NCBI GenBank assembly: GCA_963744935.1
Contig: CAVUVM010000004.1
Coordinates: forward strand, 558,001 to 622,000
From: Bog-473 sp963744935
GTDB taxonomy: Bacteria > Actinomycetota > Acidimicrobiia > Acidimicrobiales > RAAP-2
Reading direction: 5' to 3'
DNA length: 64,000 nt
The translations under genes were made by a program, and so were the position numbers. Positions within the stretch are counted from its first letter, which is position 1, and each line of letters begins with the position of its first letter. Below the pieces are notes generated by a model. The model searched no databases, was not told the DNA's origin, and saw only the letters and a program-made list of their open reading frames with translations. Below, in pieces: positions 1 through 8,815 of the stretch.

Positions 1-1167
1 CACAGCTGGCCGGGCGAGCACATGAGTTGGGACGACGGCACCAACGGTGCCTTCGTGTCGACCCACACCAGTCCGCAGTTCCAGGGCCCGACCCAGGGCG
101 AGTTCACCATGGGCTACTACGAGCGCTCCGACCTTCCCTTCTATTACGCGCTGGCCGACGCCTTCACCATCTGCGACAACTACCACTGCTCGGTGCTCGG
201 GCCCACGCACCCCAACCGACTGATGTCGCTGTCTGGCACGATCGATCCCACTGGCGCGGCGGGTGGCCCGGTGCTCATCACCAACTCGTCGGCCGACGCC
301 GTCGGGAGCGTGCACTGGGACACGATGCCCGAGGTGCTCGAGGACGCCGGAGTGAGCTGGAAGGTCTACAACCCGGTGGGCACCCTCTACACCCCGCAAA
401 CCCAGCAGAAGTACGGCATCCTCAGCGACGCCATCCTCCCCTACTTCAGCCAGTACCAGAACCCCTCGTCCGCCCTGTACCAGAAGGCCTTCCTACCGCT
501 GTACCCGACCGACTTCGTGAGCGACATCAAGTCGGGGACGCTGCCCGCTGTCAGTTGGCTCATCCCGCCGATCGGCTACGACGAGCACCCCTCGTCGCCA
601 CCCGCCCTGGGCGAGTGGTACACGAGCCAGGTGCTCTCCGCGCTGGTGTCCAACCCGAAGGTGTGGTCGAAGACTGTTCTCTTCCACATGTACGACGAGA
701 ACGACGGCTTCTTCGACCACGTGCCGCCGCCCGTGGCACCGCACGGCACGTCCGGGGAGTACGTCGCCGTCTCGCCGCTGCCGGACGACGCGGACGGTTT
801 TGCCGGACCGGTCGGCATGGGTTTCCGCGTCCCGATGCTGGTGCTCTCACCGTTCAGCCGGGGCGGCCACGTGGCGTCGCAGGTCTTCGACCACACGTCG
901 CAACTGCGCTTCTTGGAGGAGCGCTTCGGGGTGAAGGCACCTAATGTCTCGGCCTGGCGCCGCAAGACGGCCGGCGACCTCACCTCCACGCTCCACATGG
1001 GCACGGCCGACACGACCACGCCGAAGCTACCGAGCACCTCGAAGGACCAGATGGCCAACGTGATGGCGCTGGGCTGCACGCAGAGCCAGATCATCGAGGT
1101 CGACAACTCCATGCCCTCGTACCCGGTGCCGGTGCACCAGTCGATGCCGACACAGGAGCGGGTGTAG
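1..1167 (+). CDS. Phospholipase C-type phosphoesterase, 5' end outside window
   Basis: The reading frame is open from base 1, so the N-terminus lies outside the window; 388 codons are visible. The family (bacterial acid phosphatase/phospholipase C, Pfam phosphoesterase) hydrolyses phosphodiester or phosphomonoester head groups, usually outside the membrane. Visible family hallmarks are HSWPGEHMSWDDG at the very start, CSVLGPTHPNR near residue 60 and YDENDGFFDHVPPP near residue 230, which carries metal-binding acidic and His residues. The first active-site block (normally ENRSFD) would lie upstream of base 1. A second, Tat-exported member lies at 5627-7033 on the other strand; the two are diverged paralogues. 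Substrate cannot be told from sequence. Confidence 0.88.
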   Translation, partial: HSWPGEHMSWDDGTNGAFVSTHTSPQFQGPTQGEFTMGYYERSDLPFYYALADAFTICDNYHCSVLGPTHPNRLMSLSGTIDPTGAAGGPVLITNSSADAVGSVHWDTMPEVLEDAGVSWKVYNPVGTLYTPQTQQKYGILSDAILPYFSQYQNPSSALYQKAFLPLYPTDFVSDIKSGTLPAVSWLIPPIGYDEHPSSPPALGEWYTSQVLSALVSNPKVWSKTVLFHMYDENDGFFDHVPPPVAPHGTSGEYVAVSPLPDDADGFAGPVGMGFRVPMLVLSPFSRGGHVASQVFDHTSQLRFLEERFGVKAPNVSAWRRKTAGDLTSTLHMGTADTTTPKLPSTSKDQMANVMALGCTQSQIIEVDNSMPSYPVPVHQSMPTQERV

Positions 1168-1196
1168 CCGTACAGTCCGGCGTCGGTGCTGCTGCG

Positions 1197-2246
1197 TCAG
1201 CCCGATGCACGACCAACAAGGGCGATGCTGCGCCCGATGGTCTCTCGCTCGGCCATCGACTGGAGGGCGCCCGGGAGCGCGTCGAACGCCACCTCGCGAC
1301 CCACCACGGGCCGCAGGGCGCCCTGCGCGATGAGGTCGAGCACGCCGGCATGGATCCGCTCCCCGTCGGCATGGGACGGAAAGTTGTACCCGCTGAGGTG
1401 CTTGAGCGCCGAGGGGTCGTCCACATAGGCAAGGCAGACCCCATAGAGCGAGAAGTTCCCGAAGAGCACCGGTCGGGGCGCGATCCCCTCGTCTTCGGCC
1501 TCGATCCCCGATGCAAAGCCGACGAGGAGATGACGACCGTTGAAGGCCATGCAGCGAAAGGTCTTCGTCGTCACCTCTCCTCCGATCGTGTCGAAGGCGA
1601 CATCCACCCCACGCCCATTCGTCGCCTCGAGCACCGCGTCGACGAAGTCTCCGGTGACGTAGTCGATGGCGACGTCGGCACCGAGGGAGCGGCACAGCTC
1701 GAGCTTGGCGGCTGAGCCGGCCGTCGCAATCACGCGGGCGCCGGCCTGGACCGCCAGCTCCACCGCCGCCGTCCCCACCCCACCGGCGGCCGCGTGAATC
1801 AAGACGGTTTCGCCGGCTTGGAGGTGCGCCCGCTCGTGCAGCGCGAGCCACGCCAGGTGAAACGGCAGGTAGATGGCGGCCGCCTCCGGGTCGGACAACG
1901 TGGACTCGGGCGGCATCTCGAAGGCCATGGCGCTGGGGCCGACGGCCAGCTCCGCGTAGCCGCCGAACGCGCCGCTCGGCACCACGACAACCCGTTTCCC
2001 GAGCCACCCCTCGGCACCGGCGCCCGTGTCCTCAACGGTGCCCAGCACCTCCATCCCAGGTATATACGGCAGAGGCGGGCGAACGGTCAGGTAGCGACCC
2101 CGCACGCCGTCGACGTCGTTGAAATTCAGCGTCGCCGCCGCGACCCGCACGAGAACTTCGCCGGGCCCTGCCGCCGGCGCCGGCAGCTCATCGAGCCGAA
2201 GCACGTCCGCAGGTTCGCCGTACTCGTGCACGCGCCACGCCTTCAT
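1197..2246 (-). CDS. Medium-chain dehydrogenase/reductase, quinone oxidoreductase type
   Basis: 349 residues. An N-terminal GroES-like fold begins MKAWRVHEYGEP, followed by a Rossmann domain with the NADPH loop AAAGGVGTAAVELA near residue 150. There is no catalytic-zinc Cys/His set, so this is the zinc-independent quinone-reductase/crotonyl-reductase branch that uses NADPH to reduce alpha,beta-unsaturated carbonyls or quinones. It lies 7 bases after the SnoaL-like gene and is the last of three tightly spaced minus-strand genes (methyltransferase, SnoaL-like, reductase), so co-transcription is likely. The specific substrate is unknown. A zinc-free alcohol-dehydrogenase-like label would be equivalent. 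Confidence 0.88.
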   Translation of the reverse strand: MKAWRVHEYGEPADVLRLDELPAPAAGPGEVLVRVAAATLNFNDVDGVRGRYLTVRPPLPYIPGMEVLGTVEDTGAGAEGWLGKRVVVVPSGAFGGYAELAVGPSAMAFEMPPESTLSDPEAAAIYLPFHLAWLALHERAHLQAGETVLIHAAAGGVGTAAVELAVQAGARVIATAGSAAKLELCRSLGADVAIDYVTGDFVDAVLEATNGRGVDVAFDTIGGEVTTKTFRCMAFNGRHLLVGFASGIEAEDEGIAPRPVLFGNFSLYGVCLAYVDDPSALKHLSGYNFPSHADGERIHAGVLDLIAQGALRPVVGREVAFDALPGALQSMAERETIGRSIALVGRASG

Positions 2247-2253
2247 TGGGGCC

Positions 2254-2679
2254 TCAGGCCCAGCCCTGCATCACGTGTTCGAACCACCACTGAGGAGCGG
2301 CGGCCACCAGCGCGGCCATGTCCCAGTAATCGGTCCAGCGGGTGATCGTGGCGTCCTTGATCTCGTGCACCGACGTCACCGGGAGCGCCATCGACTCGCC
2401 AGTCGGCCACTCCCAGAGCTCGACGTGCTCGGTGATGACGACGTCGTCGCCGGCCACGAGATGGCGGCGCTCGTCGCTCAGTCCCGAGAGCTTGCCCCAA
2501 CCCAACGTGAGCCGACGGACGACCTCGTCCGGCCCGCGCGCCACGTCCTCGTCAGGCGTGGTGATGTCGGTGTATTCCCCGTTTGGCGCGAAGCGGGACG
2601 CGGCGGCGGTGAGGTCCTGGCGGTAAAGGTCCTCCCAGAAGCCCTCGATCAGCGCGCGGTTGTCGTCGGCTCGTGTCAC
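2254..2679 (-). CDS. SnoaL-like polyketide-cyclase fold protein
   Basis: 141 residues with the NTF2/SnoaL cone fold pattern: an N-terminal helix beginning near ALIEGFWEDLYRQD, a central E-x-E strand (ITEHVELWEW) and the C-terminal strand ITRWTDYWDM. Such proteins are small dimeric cyclases, isomerases or epoxide hydrolases acting on hydrophobic ligands. GTG is the start, chosen because AAGGAGG lies just upstream. The gene is 15 bases after the methyltransferase and 7 before the reductase. The family does not fix a substrate. Co-occurrence with a reductase suggests modification of a small lipophilic metabolite (inference). Confidence 0.8.
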   Translation of the reverse strand: MTRADDNRALIEGFWEDLYRQDLTAAASRFAPNGEYTDITTPDEDVARGPDEVVRRLTLGWGKLSGLSDERRHLVAGDDVVITEHVELWEWPTGESMALPVTSVHEIKDATITRWTDYWDMAALVAAAPQWWFEHVMQGWA

Positions 2680-2694
2680 TGGGCCTCCTTGGTG

Positions 2695-3627
2695 TCAGTC
2701 CTGTGCGTGTCTCGGTCGCCGGCCGGTATAGAGCGCCGTCACGAAAACCCGTTCGATCTGGCCTCCGAAGGTGTCGCGGACGAGAGCTTCGAGCTCGTCG
2801 AGCACGGTGCGTCGCCTCGCAGGTTCCATGCGCAGGACGGTGGCGACCGAGGCGTAGAGCGCGCGGACCTGGCCGGCGTCGAGGATGGTCGGCGTCTTGA
2901 TGATCTCGCTCTGGACGTCCTCGAAGCGGCCCCACTGCTCCAGGTCCCGCAGGCGGTGCTCGACGTCGAGCTGAAAGGGTGGCCGATCCGCCTCCTCGAA
3001 GGCGAAGAAGCGCTGCCGGGGTCCGAGGATCTCCTCGGCGGCGTGGCTGAACTCGTCGAGCGCGGTCGGATCCTGAAAGAGGGTCCACCACAGCGCGACA
3101 GAGCCCCCCGGGCGGATCGCCCTTCCGAGCTTGGCGAGCCCCGCTTCCTGGTCGACCCAATGGAAGCTCGTGGCAGCGACGGCAAGGTCGAACGCGGCGT
3201 CATTGAGCTCAGCCTCTTCGAACGGCGCCTCGATCACCCGGAGCGCGGTGCCGACGTCTTCGAAGGCCTGTCTCAAAAATGCAGCCAGGTTCGGGTTGGG
3301 TTCGACGGCAACGACCGAGGCACCGGCAGCGAGGAGCCGCCGTGTGACCAGACCGGTACCCGGCCCGATCTCGAGGACACGCGCGCCCTCGGTGAGGCCA
3401 CAGCGCTGCCCGAGCGCGTCGTAGAGCGCGGGCGGGTATTGCGGCCGTCCCGCGTCGTACACCGAGGGGTCCAGCCCGAAGAGGCGGCGTCCGTCTTCGC
3501 GCCGGAGGACGTCGTGCGGCTCGCCGACCATCGGGCAAGCATAGGAGTGCGCGGCTTGCCGGCCTTCCGCGCCGAGCGGGGCGTTTGCGGTGTCGGGCGC
3601 GACCCGCACCTCGACCAGCTTGCTCAC
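2695..3627 (-). CDS. Class I SAM-dependent methyltransferase
   Basis: 310 residues from a GTG start. The SAM-binding motif LEIGPGTG is at residues 85-92, the acidic end of strand beta-2 in VVAVEPNP follows, and the FHWVD motif near residue 165 is typical of UbiE/Methyltransf_11-like enzymes of actinobacteria. The first 32 residues look unlike the family, and an internal ATG at 3531 (residue 33) gives a more usual N-terminus; neither start has a convincing ribosome site. The gene heads the minus-strand operon with the SnoaL-like and reductase genes and is divergent from 3666-4739, only 38 bases away. Methyl acceptor unknown. Confidence 0.82.
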   Translation of the reverse strand: MSKLVEVRVAPDTANAPLGAEGRQAAHSYACPMVGEPHDVLRREDGRRLFGLDPSVYDAGRPQYPPALYDALGQRCGLTEGARVLEIGPGTGLVTRRLLAAGASVVAVEPNPNLAAFLRQAFEDVGTALRVIEAPFEEAELNDAAFDLAVAATSFHWVDQEAGLAKLGRAIRPGGSVALWWTLFQDPTALDEFSHAAEEILGPRQRFFAFEEADRPPFQLDVEHRLRDLEQWGRFEDVQSEIIKTPTILDAGQVRALYASVATVLRMEPARRRTVLDELEALVRDTFGGQIERVFVTALYTGRRPRHAQD

Positions 3628-3665
3628 CTAGGGTGGGCCGCTCAACGCAGCCTCGGGGGTGGACC

Positions 3666-4739
3666 GTGACATATCGAGTGATCCAGTGGGCAACCGGCAA
3701 CGTGGGTCAGGCAGCCATCGAAGGCGTGCTCGGCCATCCCGAGCTCGAACTGGCCGGATGCTGGGTCCACTCCGAAGGCAAGGACGGGCAGGACGTCGGC
3801 ACGCTGATCGGACGCTCCCCGATCGGAGTCAGCGCGACCCGTGACGTCGACGCGCTGCTCGAGCTCGAGGCCGACTGCGTCGTCTACAGCCCGATCTTCG
3901 CGGACAGCGACACCGTGGTCCGGATCCTCGAATCGGGCAAGAACCTGGTCACGCCGCTCGGCTGGTTCTACCCGCCTGCTGAGGAACGCACCCGGTTCGA
4001 CCTCGTGTGCCAGGCCTCGGGCGTCACGCTGCACGGCACCGGTATCCACCCCGGCGGCATCACCGAGCGCTTCCCCCTCATGGTGTCGGCGCTGTCTGCC
4101 TCCATCACGCGGGTGCGGGCAGAGGAGTTCTCCGACATCCGCACCTACGGCGCCCCCGACGTCATCCGCGACTGGATGCTCTTCGGCAAGACGCCCGAGG
4201 AGTCGCGCCAGAGCATCATGGCCGAGGCGCTCGGAGCCGGGTTCCGCCAATCGGTGCACATGGTGGCCGACGAGCTCGGCTTCGATCTCGACCCCCAGCT
4301 GCGCACCACGCACGAGATGGCGGTGGCCACGGCACCGATCGAGTCGCCCATCGGCCCGATTCAACCGGGCCTGGTGGCGGCACAGCGCTTCCGCTGGGAG
4401 GGACTGGTCGACGGCGAACCGGTGGTGACGGCCGCGGTGAACTGGCTCATGGGCGAAGAGGACCTCGACCCGCCCTGGCGCTTCGGCCCCGACGGCGAGC
4501 ACTTCGAGGTCGAGATCACCGGCGACCCCGACTGCCTGGTCTCATTCCGCAAGCTGCACCCCGAATCCATTGCCTCCGGGCTCGAGCGCAACCGCGGCAT
4601 CGTCGCCACCGCGATGCACTGTGTCAATGCGGTGCCCTACGTCTGCGACGCCGAGCCCGGGCTGCGCACCTACCTCGAGATGCCCCTGGTGGCTGGCCGG
4701 GCGGCCGCGCCGCTTCGCCGCGGACGGACAACGAGATGA
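3666..4739 (+). CDS. Dihydrodipicolinate reductase-like NAD(P)-binding protein
   Basis: 357 residues from GTG at 3666, preceded by a GGGGGTGG purine stretch. The N-terminal Rossmann motif VIQWATGNVGQAAIEG (residues 5-20) matches the DapB-like / 2,4-diaminopentanoate-dehydrogenase-like family that actinobacteria carry in many lineage-specific copies, often near lipid or steroid catabolic genes. GIHPGG near residue 125 is a conserved family loop. The next gene's ATG overlaps its TGA (ATGA), so translation is coupled to the SDR at 4736-5548. It is unlikely to be the lysine-pathway DapB, being about 100 residues longer and out of that context. True substrate unknown. Confidence 0.78.
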   Translation: MTYRVIQWATGNVGQAAIEGVLGHPELELAGCWVHSEGKDGQDVGTLIGRSPIGVSATRDVDALLELEADCVVYSPIFADSDTVVRILESGKNLVTPLGWFYPPAEERTRFDLVCQASGVTLHGTGIHPGGITERFPLMVSALSASITRVRAEEFSDIRTYGAPDVIRDWMLFGKTPEESRQSIMAEALGAGFRQSVHMVADELGFDLDPQLRTTHEMAVATAPIESPIGPIQPGLVAAQRFRWEGLVDGEPVVTAAVNWLMGEEDLDPPWRFGPDGEHFEVEITGDPDCLVSFRKLHPESIASGLERNRGIVATAMHCVNAVPYVCDAEPGLRTYLEMPLVAGRAAAPLRRGRTTR

Positions 4740-5548
4740 TCCTCGACCGCTTCCGGCTGGACGACCGGGTGGCGATCGTCACGGGCGCCGGCCTCGGCAT
4801 CGGACGAGGGATCGCCGTCGGGCTGGCCGAGGCGGGTGCCGACGTCGTGCTGGCGGCGCGCACCGAGTCCGACCTGGCGGAGGTGGCGGGCCTGGTCGAG
4901 CAGACGGGCCGGCGCGCGGTGGTGGTCCCCACCGACGTCTTGGAGCTCGACCAGCTCGAAGTTCTCGTCGACACCTGCGTCAGCGAGTTCGGCCGGCTCG
5001 ACATCGCGGTCAACAACGCTGGTGGCGCCATGCCGCGTGCGGCGTTGGACACCAGCGCGGGCTTCTTGGAGCGGGCCTTTCACTTCAACGTGACGGCGCC
5101 CTTCACGCTGACCAAGCTGGCGGCGCGCCGCATGGTCGACACGTCCGGCAATGGGGCGATCGTCAACATCTCCTCGCGGTCTGCGAGCATGACCCAGACG
5201 AGCTTCGCCGCCTACGGTGCGGTGAAGGCGGCGCTCGACCGACTGACCCGGAACATGGCACCAGAGCTGGCGCCGCGGGTACGCCTCAACGCAATCGACG
5301 TGGGCGGTGTGGCGACGCGCTCGCTCGAGATCGTCCTGACCGACGACAACCTGCGCAGCCAATTCCTGGCGGGGACGCCGATGGGCCGGCCCGGTGAGCC
5401 CGAAGACATCGCCTGCGCCGTGGTGTACCTGGTCTCCGACGCGGCGTCCTGGGTGACGGGGAAGGTGTTCGAGATCGACGGCGGGACCGAAGCACCGTCC
5501 ATGGCTGTGCCGGCGCCGCCGCTGGAACCTTCGCCGGCGGATTCGTAG
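4736..5548 (+). CDS. Short-chain dehydrogenase/reductase (SDR)
   Basis: 270 residues, starting at the ATG that overlaps the preceding stop. Classical SDR features are present: the cofactor loop GAGLGIGRG near residue 16, NNAGG near residue 95, the catalytic Ser in NISSRS and Tyr-x3-Lys in YGAVK. These enzymes oxidise or reduce hydroxyl/keto groups with NAD(P)(H). Translational coupling to the DapB-like reductase suggests the two act on the same compound. The C-terminus carries a Pro/Ala-rich tail after the usual GGT end. Substrate unassigned. Confidence 0.87.
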   Translation: MILDRFRLDDRVAIVTGAGLGIGRGIAVGLAEAGADVVLAARTESDLAEVAGLVEQTGRRAVVVPTDVLELDQLEVLVDTCVSEFGRLDIAVNNAGGAMPRAALDTSAGFLERAFHFNVTAPFTLTKLAARRMVDTSGNGAIVNISSRSASMTQTSFAAYGAVKAALDRLTRNMAPELAPRVRLNAIDVGGVATRSLEIVLTDDNLRSQFLAGTPMGRPGEPEDIACAVVYLVSDAASWVTGKVFEIDGGTEAPSMAVPAPPLEPSPADS

Positions 5549-5626
5549 TGACCACGTTTCGTCGCGCGTCCAGCGCCAACGGTCTCGCCGCATCGATGTG
5601 GCGCGCTGTGGCCGAGCGGACCGCGT

Positions 5627-7033
5627 CTATGTCGACACTCCGGCCTTTTTGACGAAGGCGGAGAACGGTGGCTGCTCGTCAGGGGTCGGCGGTGGGGACT
5701 CGGAGACCCCCGTGGGATTCCCTGGTTTCGCCAGGGTGGGCGGATCGGCGAAGGCGCGCTGCTTCAGGTCGAGGCAGTCAAGCAGGTCGTTGGCATTGGC
5801 GTCCCGGTAGGTCATCGCAGGAAGGTTCCACTTGCGCTCGATCGTCTTCAAGACCGACGTGTGGTCGTAGACGGTGTGGGACGCGTAGTGCGGCTTGGAG
5901 TATGCGGACATGACGACGGTCGGGACCCGAAAGCCGTAGCGGTCGTACTTACCGGGCTGATTGGTTGCGGTGAGCACGGGCGCGATGTCGTCAGGAGGGA
6001 TGGCGGGCGGTGGCGGCACATGGTCGTAGTAGCCCCCGTGCTCGTCGTAGGTCCACACGAGCAAGGTCTTGTGCCATGCCGGGCCGTCGAGCAGCGCGTT
6101 GACCACCGTCGAGACGAAATATTCGCCGAGCGAGAGGTCCTGGGGGTTCTCCTCGGTGCCCGTCAGAATATTGGGATCGACGTATGAAACGCCCGGCAGC
6201 GAGCCGGCCTTGGCATCAGCGTAGAACTGGTCGATTGTCTTGACCCGACCCGGGTTCTTCTGCACGATGTCGGCGATCACCAAGAGCGTGGAGGCATTGG
6301 TGGCGTAGCTGGCCCAGCTGATGTCGTGTGCGTCGAGTCGGTCGAAGATGGTCCCGTTGGGCGGGATTCCGGTGATCGACGAGTCCTCGGTGGCGATTAG
6401 TCCGAACGCGGTTCCGGCAAGGAGGAAGCGGCGGTTCGGGTAGGTCTGGGCCAGCACGGAGCAGAAGTACCGATCGCACACGGGGAACGTCGTGGCGAGC
6501 GAGTGGTAGAAGGGGATCTCTTCACCGGTGTAGTACGCCATCGACCAGTCGCTGCTGCTGTCGGGCCCGATGAAGCCGTCATTGCGTCCGTCCGCGTACT
6601 GGAGGTGGCTGGCGTCCCAGGTCTGCGTGACGCTGCCGGCCTGGCGGGTGTCGGTTTCGTGGAACGCGCGGACGTATCCGCCCATGGGGTCCGGGTTCGT
6701 GTTCATCGGGCGCCCGTGGCGGTCGAGGGTGAGCCCGTCGCCTCGGCCGAGCATCCCGAGGTAATTGTCGAAGGAATGGTTCTCCTGCATGACGACCACG
6801 ATGTGGTCGATCTCGGGCAGCGTGTCGGTGCCCTCGGGGAGCTTCGGGTTGGGAAGCGAGCCGGGGTGGCGCCATTGGGAGCGGGGCGGCAGGTGGAGGG
6901 ACGCGGTGGCCGCGGCAGTGGTGCCCGTGGCACCCGCCTCGCTGCTGATGGCGCTCGCTCCGATCGCCGCTGCCCCCACGCCGACCGCACCCTGGAGGAT
7001 CTGACGTCTCGACCAGGATCGGCCTTCGCTCAT
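5627..7033 (-). CDS. Tat-exported phospholipase C-type phosphoesterase
   Basis: 468 residues. A twin-arginine signal (SRRQILQG, then an alanine-rich hydrophobic stretch ending near residue 40) predicts export in folded form. The active-site block MQENHSFDNYLG, the CSVLAQTYPNRRF segment and DEHGGYYDHVPPP show the phosphoesterase/phospholipase C family, which cleaves phospholipid head groups or other phosphoesters at the cell surface. It shares all hallmarks with the truncated gene at 1-1167. Transcribed alone; the region upstream of its start is shared with no close neighbour on the same strand. Confidence 0.9.
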   Translation of the reverse strand: MSEGRSWSRRQILQGAVGVGAAAIGASAISSEAGATGTTAAATASLHLPPRSQWRHPGSLPNPKLPEGTDTLPEIDHIVVVMQENHSFDNYLGMLGRGDGLTLDRHGRPMNTNPDPMGGYVRAFHETDTRQAGSVTQTWDASHLQYADGRNDGFIGPDSSSDWSMAYYTGEEIPFYHSLATTFPVCDRYFCSVLAQTYPNRRFLLAGTAFGLIATEDSSITGIPPNGTIFDRLDAHDISWASYATNASTLLVIADIVQKNPGRVKTIDQFYADAKAGSLPGVSYVDPNILTGTEENPQDLSLGEYFVSTVVNALLDGPAWHKTLLVWTYDEHGGYYDHVPPPPAIPPDDIAPVLTATNQPGKYDRYGFRVPTVVMSAYSKPHYASHTVYDHTSVLKTIERKWNLPAMTYRDANANDLLDCLDLKQRAFADPPTLAKPGNPTGVSESPPPTPDEQPPFSAFVKKAGVST

Positions 7034-7155
7034 GACCCGTAATTATGAGGTCACCCGTTCCGAGGGCGTCAAGCGTCTTCGATGTGTTCTCGTGGACGTC
7101 ACACAGACGTCACGAATCGGGTCCTAGACCAATGGGGTCGTGGGCCGAAGCGGTT

Positions 7156-7461
7156 CTAGGCCGAAGGTGGAAGGGGGGCCGGCGTCGCCGCGTAGGTAGT
7201 CGCGGTCGCCGCCGTCATCCGGCCGAGGTTGCGCTCGGCAAAGGCCGCCTCGTGGGGCTTGGCGAGGTGCACCTCGAAGGTTTCCTGGGACTCCCAGCAC
7301 TCGAAGAAGCGAAAAGTGTTCGGCGCGTCGAGGTCCTCGGACCAGAAGTACTCGACGCATCCGGCGTCGCGCCGGCTGGCCTCCGTGACCTCGGCCAGGC
7401 TGGCCAGCACGTCGTCGCGGTCGGCAGGGTCGAACGTCATGGACCCGGCGATGATGATCAC
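7156..7461 (-). CDS. Antibiotic biosynthesis monooxygenase (ABM) domain protein
   Basis: 101 residues from GTG at 7461, whose GTGA overlaps the stop of the amidohydrolase when that gene is read in its proper frame. It matches the dimeric ABM/quinol monooxygenase fold: the N-terminal strand VIIIAGSMTF, CVEYFWSEDL, and the FECWESQETFEVHL block in which the His precedes the helix. Such proteins oxidise quinol-like substrates without a metal or flavin, or act as small ligand-binding partners. In the present sequence this gene is in frame with the upstream amidohydrolase only because of a one-base lesion there, so an automatic call would merge the two. Confidence 0.8.
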   Translation of the reverse strand: MIIIAGSMTFDPADRDDVLASLAEVTEASRRDAGCVEYFWSEDLDAPNTFRFFECWESQETFEVHLAKPHEAAFAERNLGRMTAATATTYAATPAPLPPSA

Positions 7462-8736
7462 CGATGTCCTCCTCCGGCGGCAGAGACACCCAAGGCGGCC
7501 AGCTCGTCCTTGACCAAGGAGCCGCCTTTCATGACGGCGGCGATGCCGCGCCTGGTCCTGGAGCACTCCGATGTCGGTCAAGGGATCACCGTCGACGACG
7601 AGGAGGTCGGCCAGGTAGCCCTCGCGCACGGCGCCCAGCTCGTGCCCGCGTCCAAGCAACTCGGCGCCGTTGCGGGTGGCCCATCGGAGCACGTCGAGGG
7701 CCGGGATGCCCGCCTCTTTCACGTAGAACTCGAGCTCGTCGGCGTAGCGGCCATGCGGCAGGCTGATCGCTCCATAGTCGTCGCCGCACAACAACGTCAC
7801 GCCCGCCTCGTTGGCCCGCGGCAGCATCGCCATGGACCGCTCTATCTCCTCCGCCATGGCTGCGGTGAAACCGAGCCCCCCGCCCATCAGTTCGGCGAAT
7901 CGGGCCGGGAAGAGCTGGCTCGGGACCAGGAACGTACCCAGCTCCACCATGCGCTCGATGGCGAGCGCGTCGAGCCCGTCGCCGTGATCGATGACGTCGA
8001 TCCCTGCGTCGAGGGCCATGTGGATGGCCTCGCCGTTGGCGATGTGACCGCGCACCAGCGCTCCCCGCTCGTGCGCGGCGTCGATGCCGGCCGTGAGCTC
8101 TGCCCGGCTCATCTCCATCTGCTCCCCCGGCGCCACCGTGCCGTGGCCTCCGGTGACGAACATCTTGATGATCTCCGCCCCCTGCTTGATCTCCTCGCGC
8201 ACGGCCCGGCGGAACTCGTCGGGTCCGTCGGAGCGATTGACGGCGCCTTGGGCGCCCACGTCCCAATACCACGGGAAGCTCTTGTCGCCGGCATGGCCCG
8301 TCGTGCTGACGTCGCGGCTGCCGGCCATGAGGCGCGGCCCGGCGAACAGACCCTCGGCGATAGCGGCCTTCATGGACGCGTCAATGGCGAAGGGCGCGCC
8401 CGCGCTGACCACACCGGTGAAGCCACTTCGCAACGCCAGCTCGAGGTGGTGTGCGGCCCGAATGGCCTGGAGGGCCGGCGGCTCCTCGAGTCCGAACGGA
8501 GCCGTCTTCGAGCCGAGCTCGTGATAGGTGGCGTGGAAATGGCTACTCACCATGCCAGGCATGACGGTGCGTCCGCCGAGCTCGACCACGCGATCGTCCG
8601 GTGCGGTTTCGACGGTGTCGGCGTCAGTGCCCGTACGAACAGCTGTGATGCGCCGCCCATCGATGACGAGGGTCGACCGCGGACGTGCGCCGTCGGCGTC
8701 GAGAACGGTCGCGCCGCGCAGCACGAGCCTAGGCAC
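7458..8736 (-). CDS. Amidohydrolase (imidazolonepropionase/prolidase-like), frameshifted near the C-terminus
   Basis: Metal-dependent amidohydrolase of the composite beta-sandwich/TIM-barrel type. It starts at GTG 8736 with RLVLRGATVLDADG; the metal-ligand motif is SSHFHATYHE near residue 63; LVRGHIANGEA and VIDHGDGL supply further His ligands; and LLVVDGDPLTDI is the typical C-terminal sandwich. Between about 7545 and 7551 the reading frame must shift by one base: the natural continuation IAAVMKGGSLVKDELAALG lies in another frame and ends at TGA 7458-7460. Read as it stands, the frame runs on into the ABM gene. Everything upstream of the lesion is intact, so it is a recent mutation or a sequence error. 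Confidence 0.8.
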
Positions 8737-8815
8737 GGGGCGCTTCGTTCTCGTGGCGTCCGCGAGTCGTTCGGGTACCGTTCACTGGCACGGAGGCAAC
8801 GATAGTGAGCGCACC

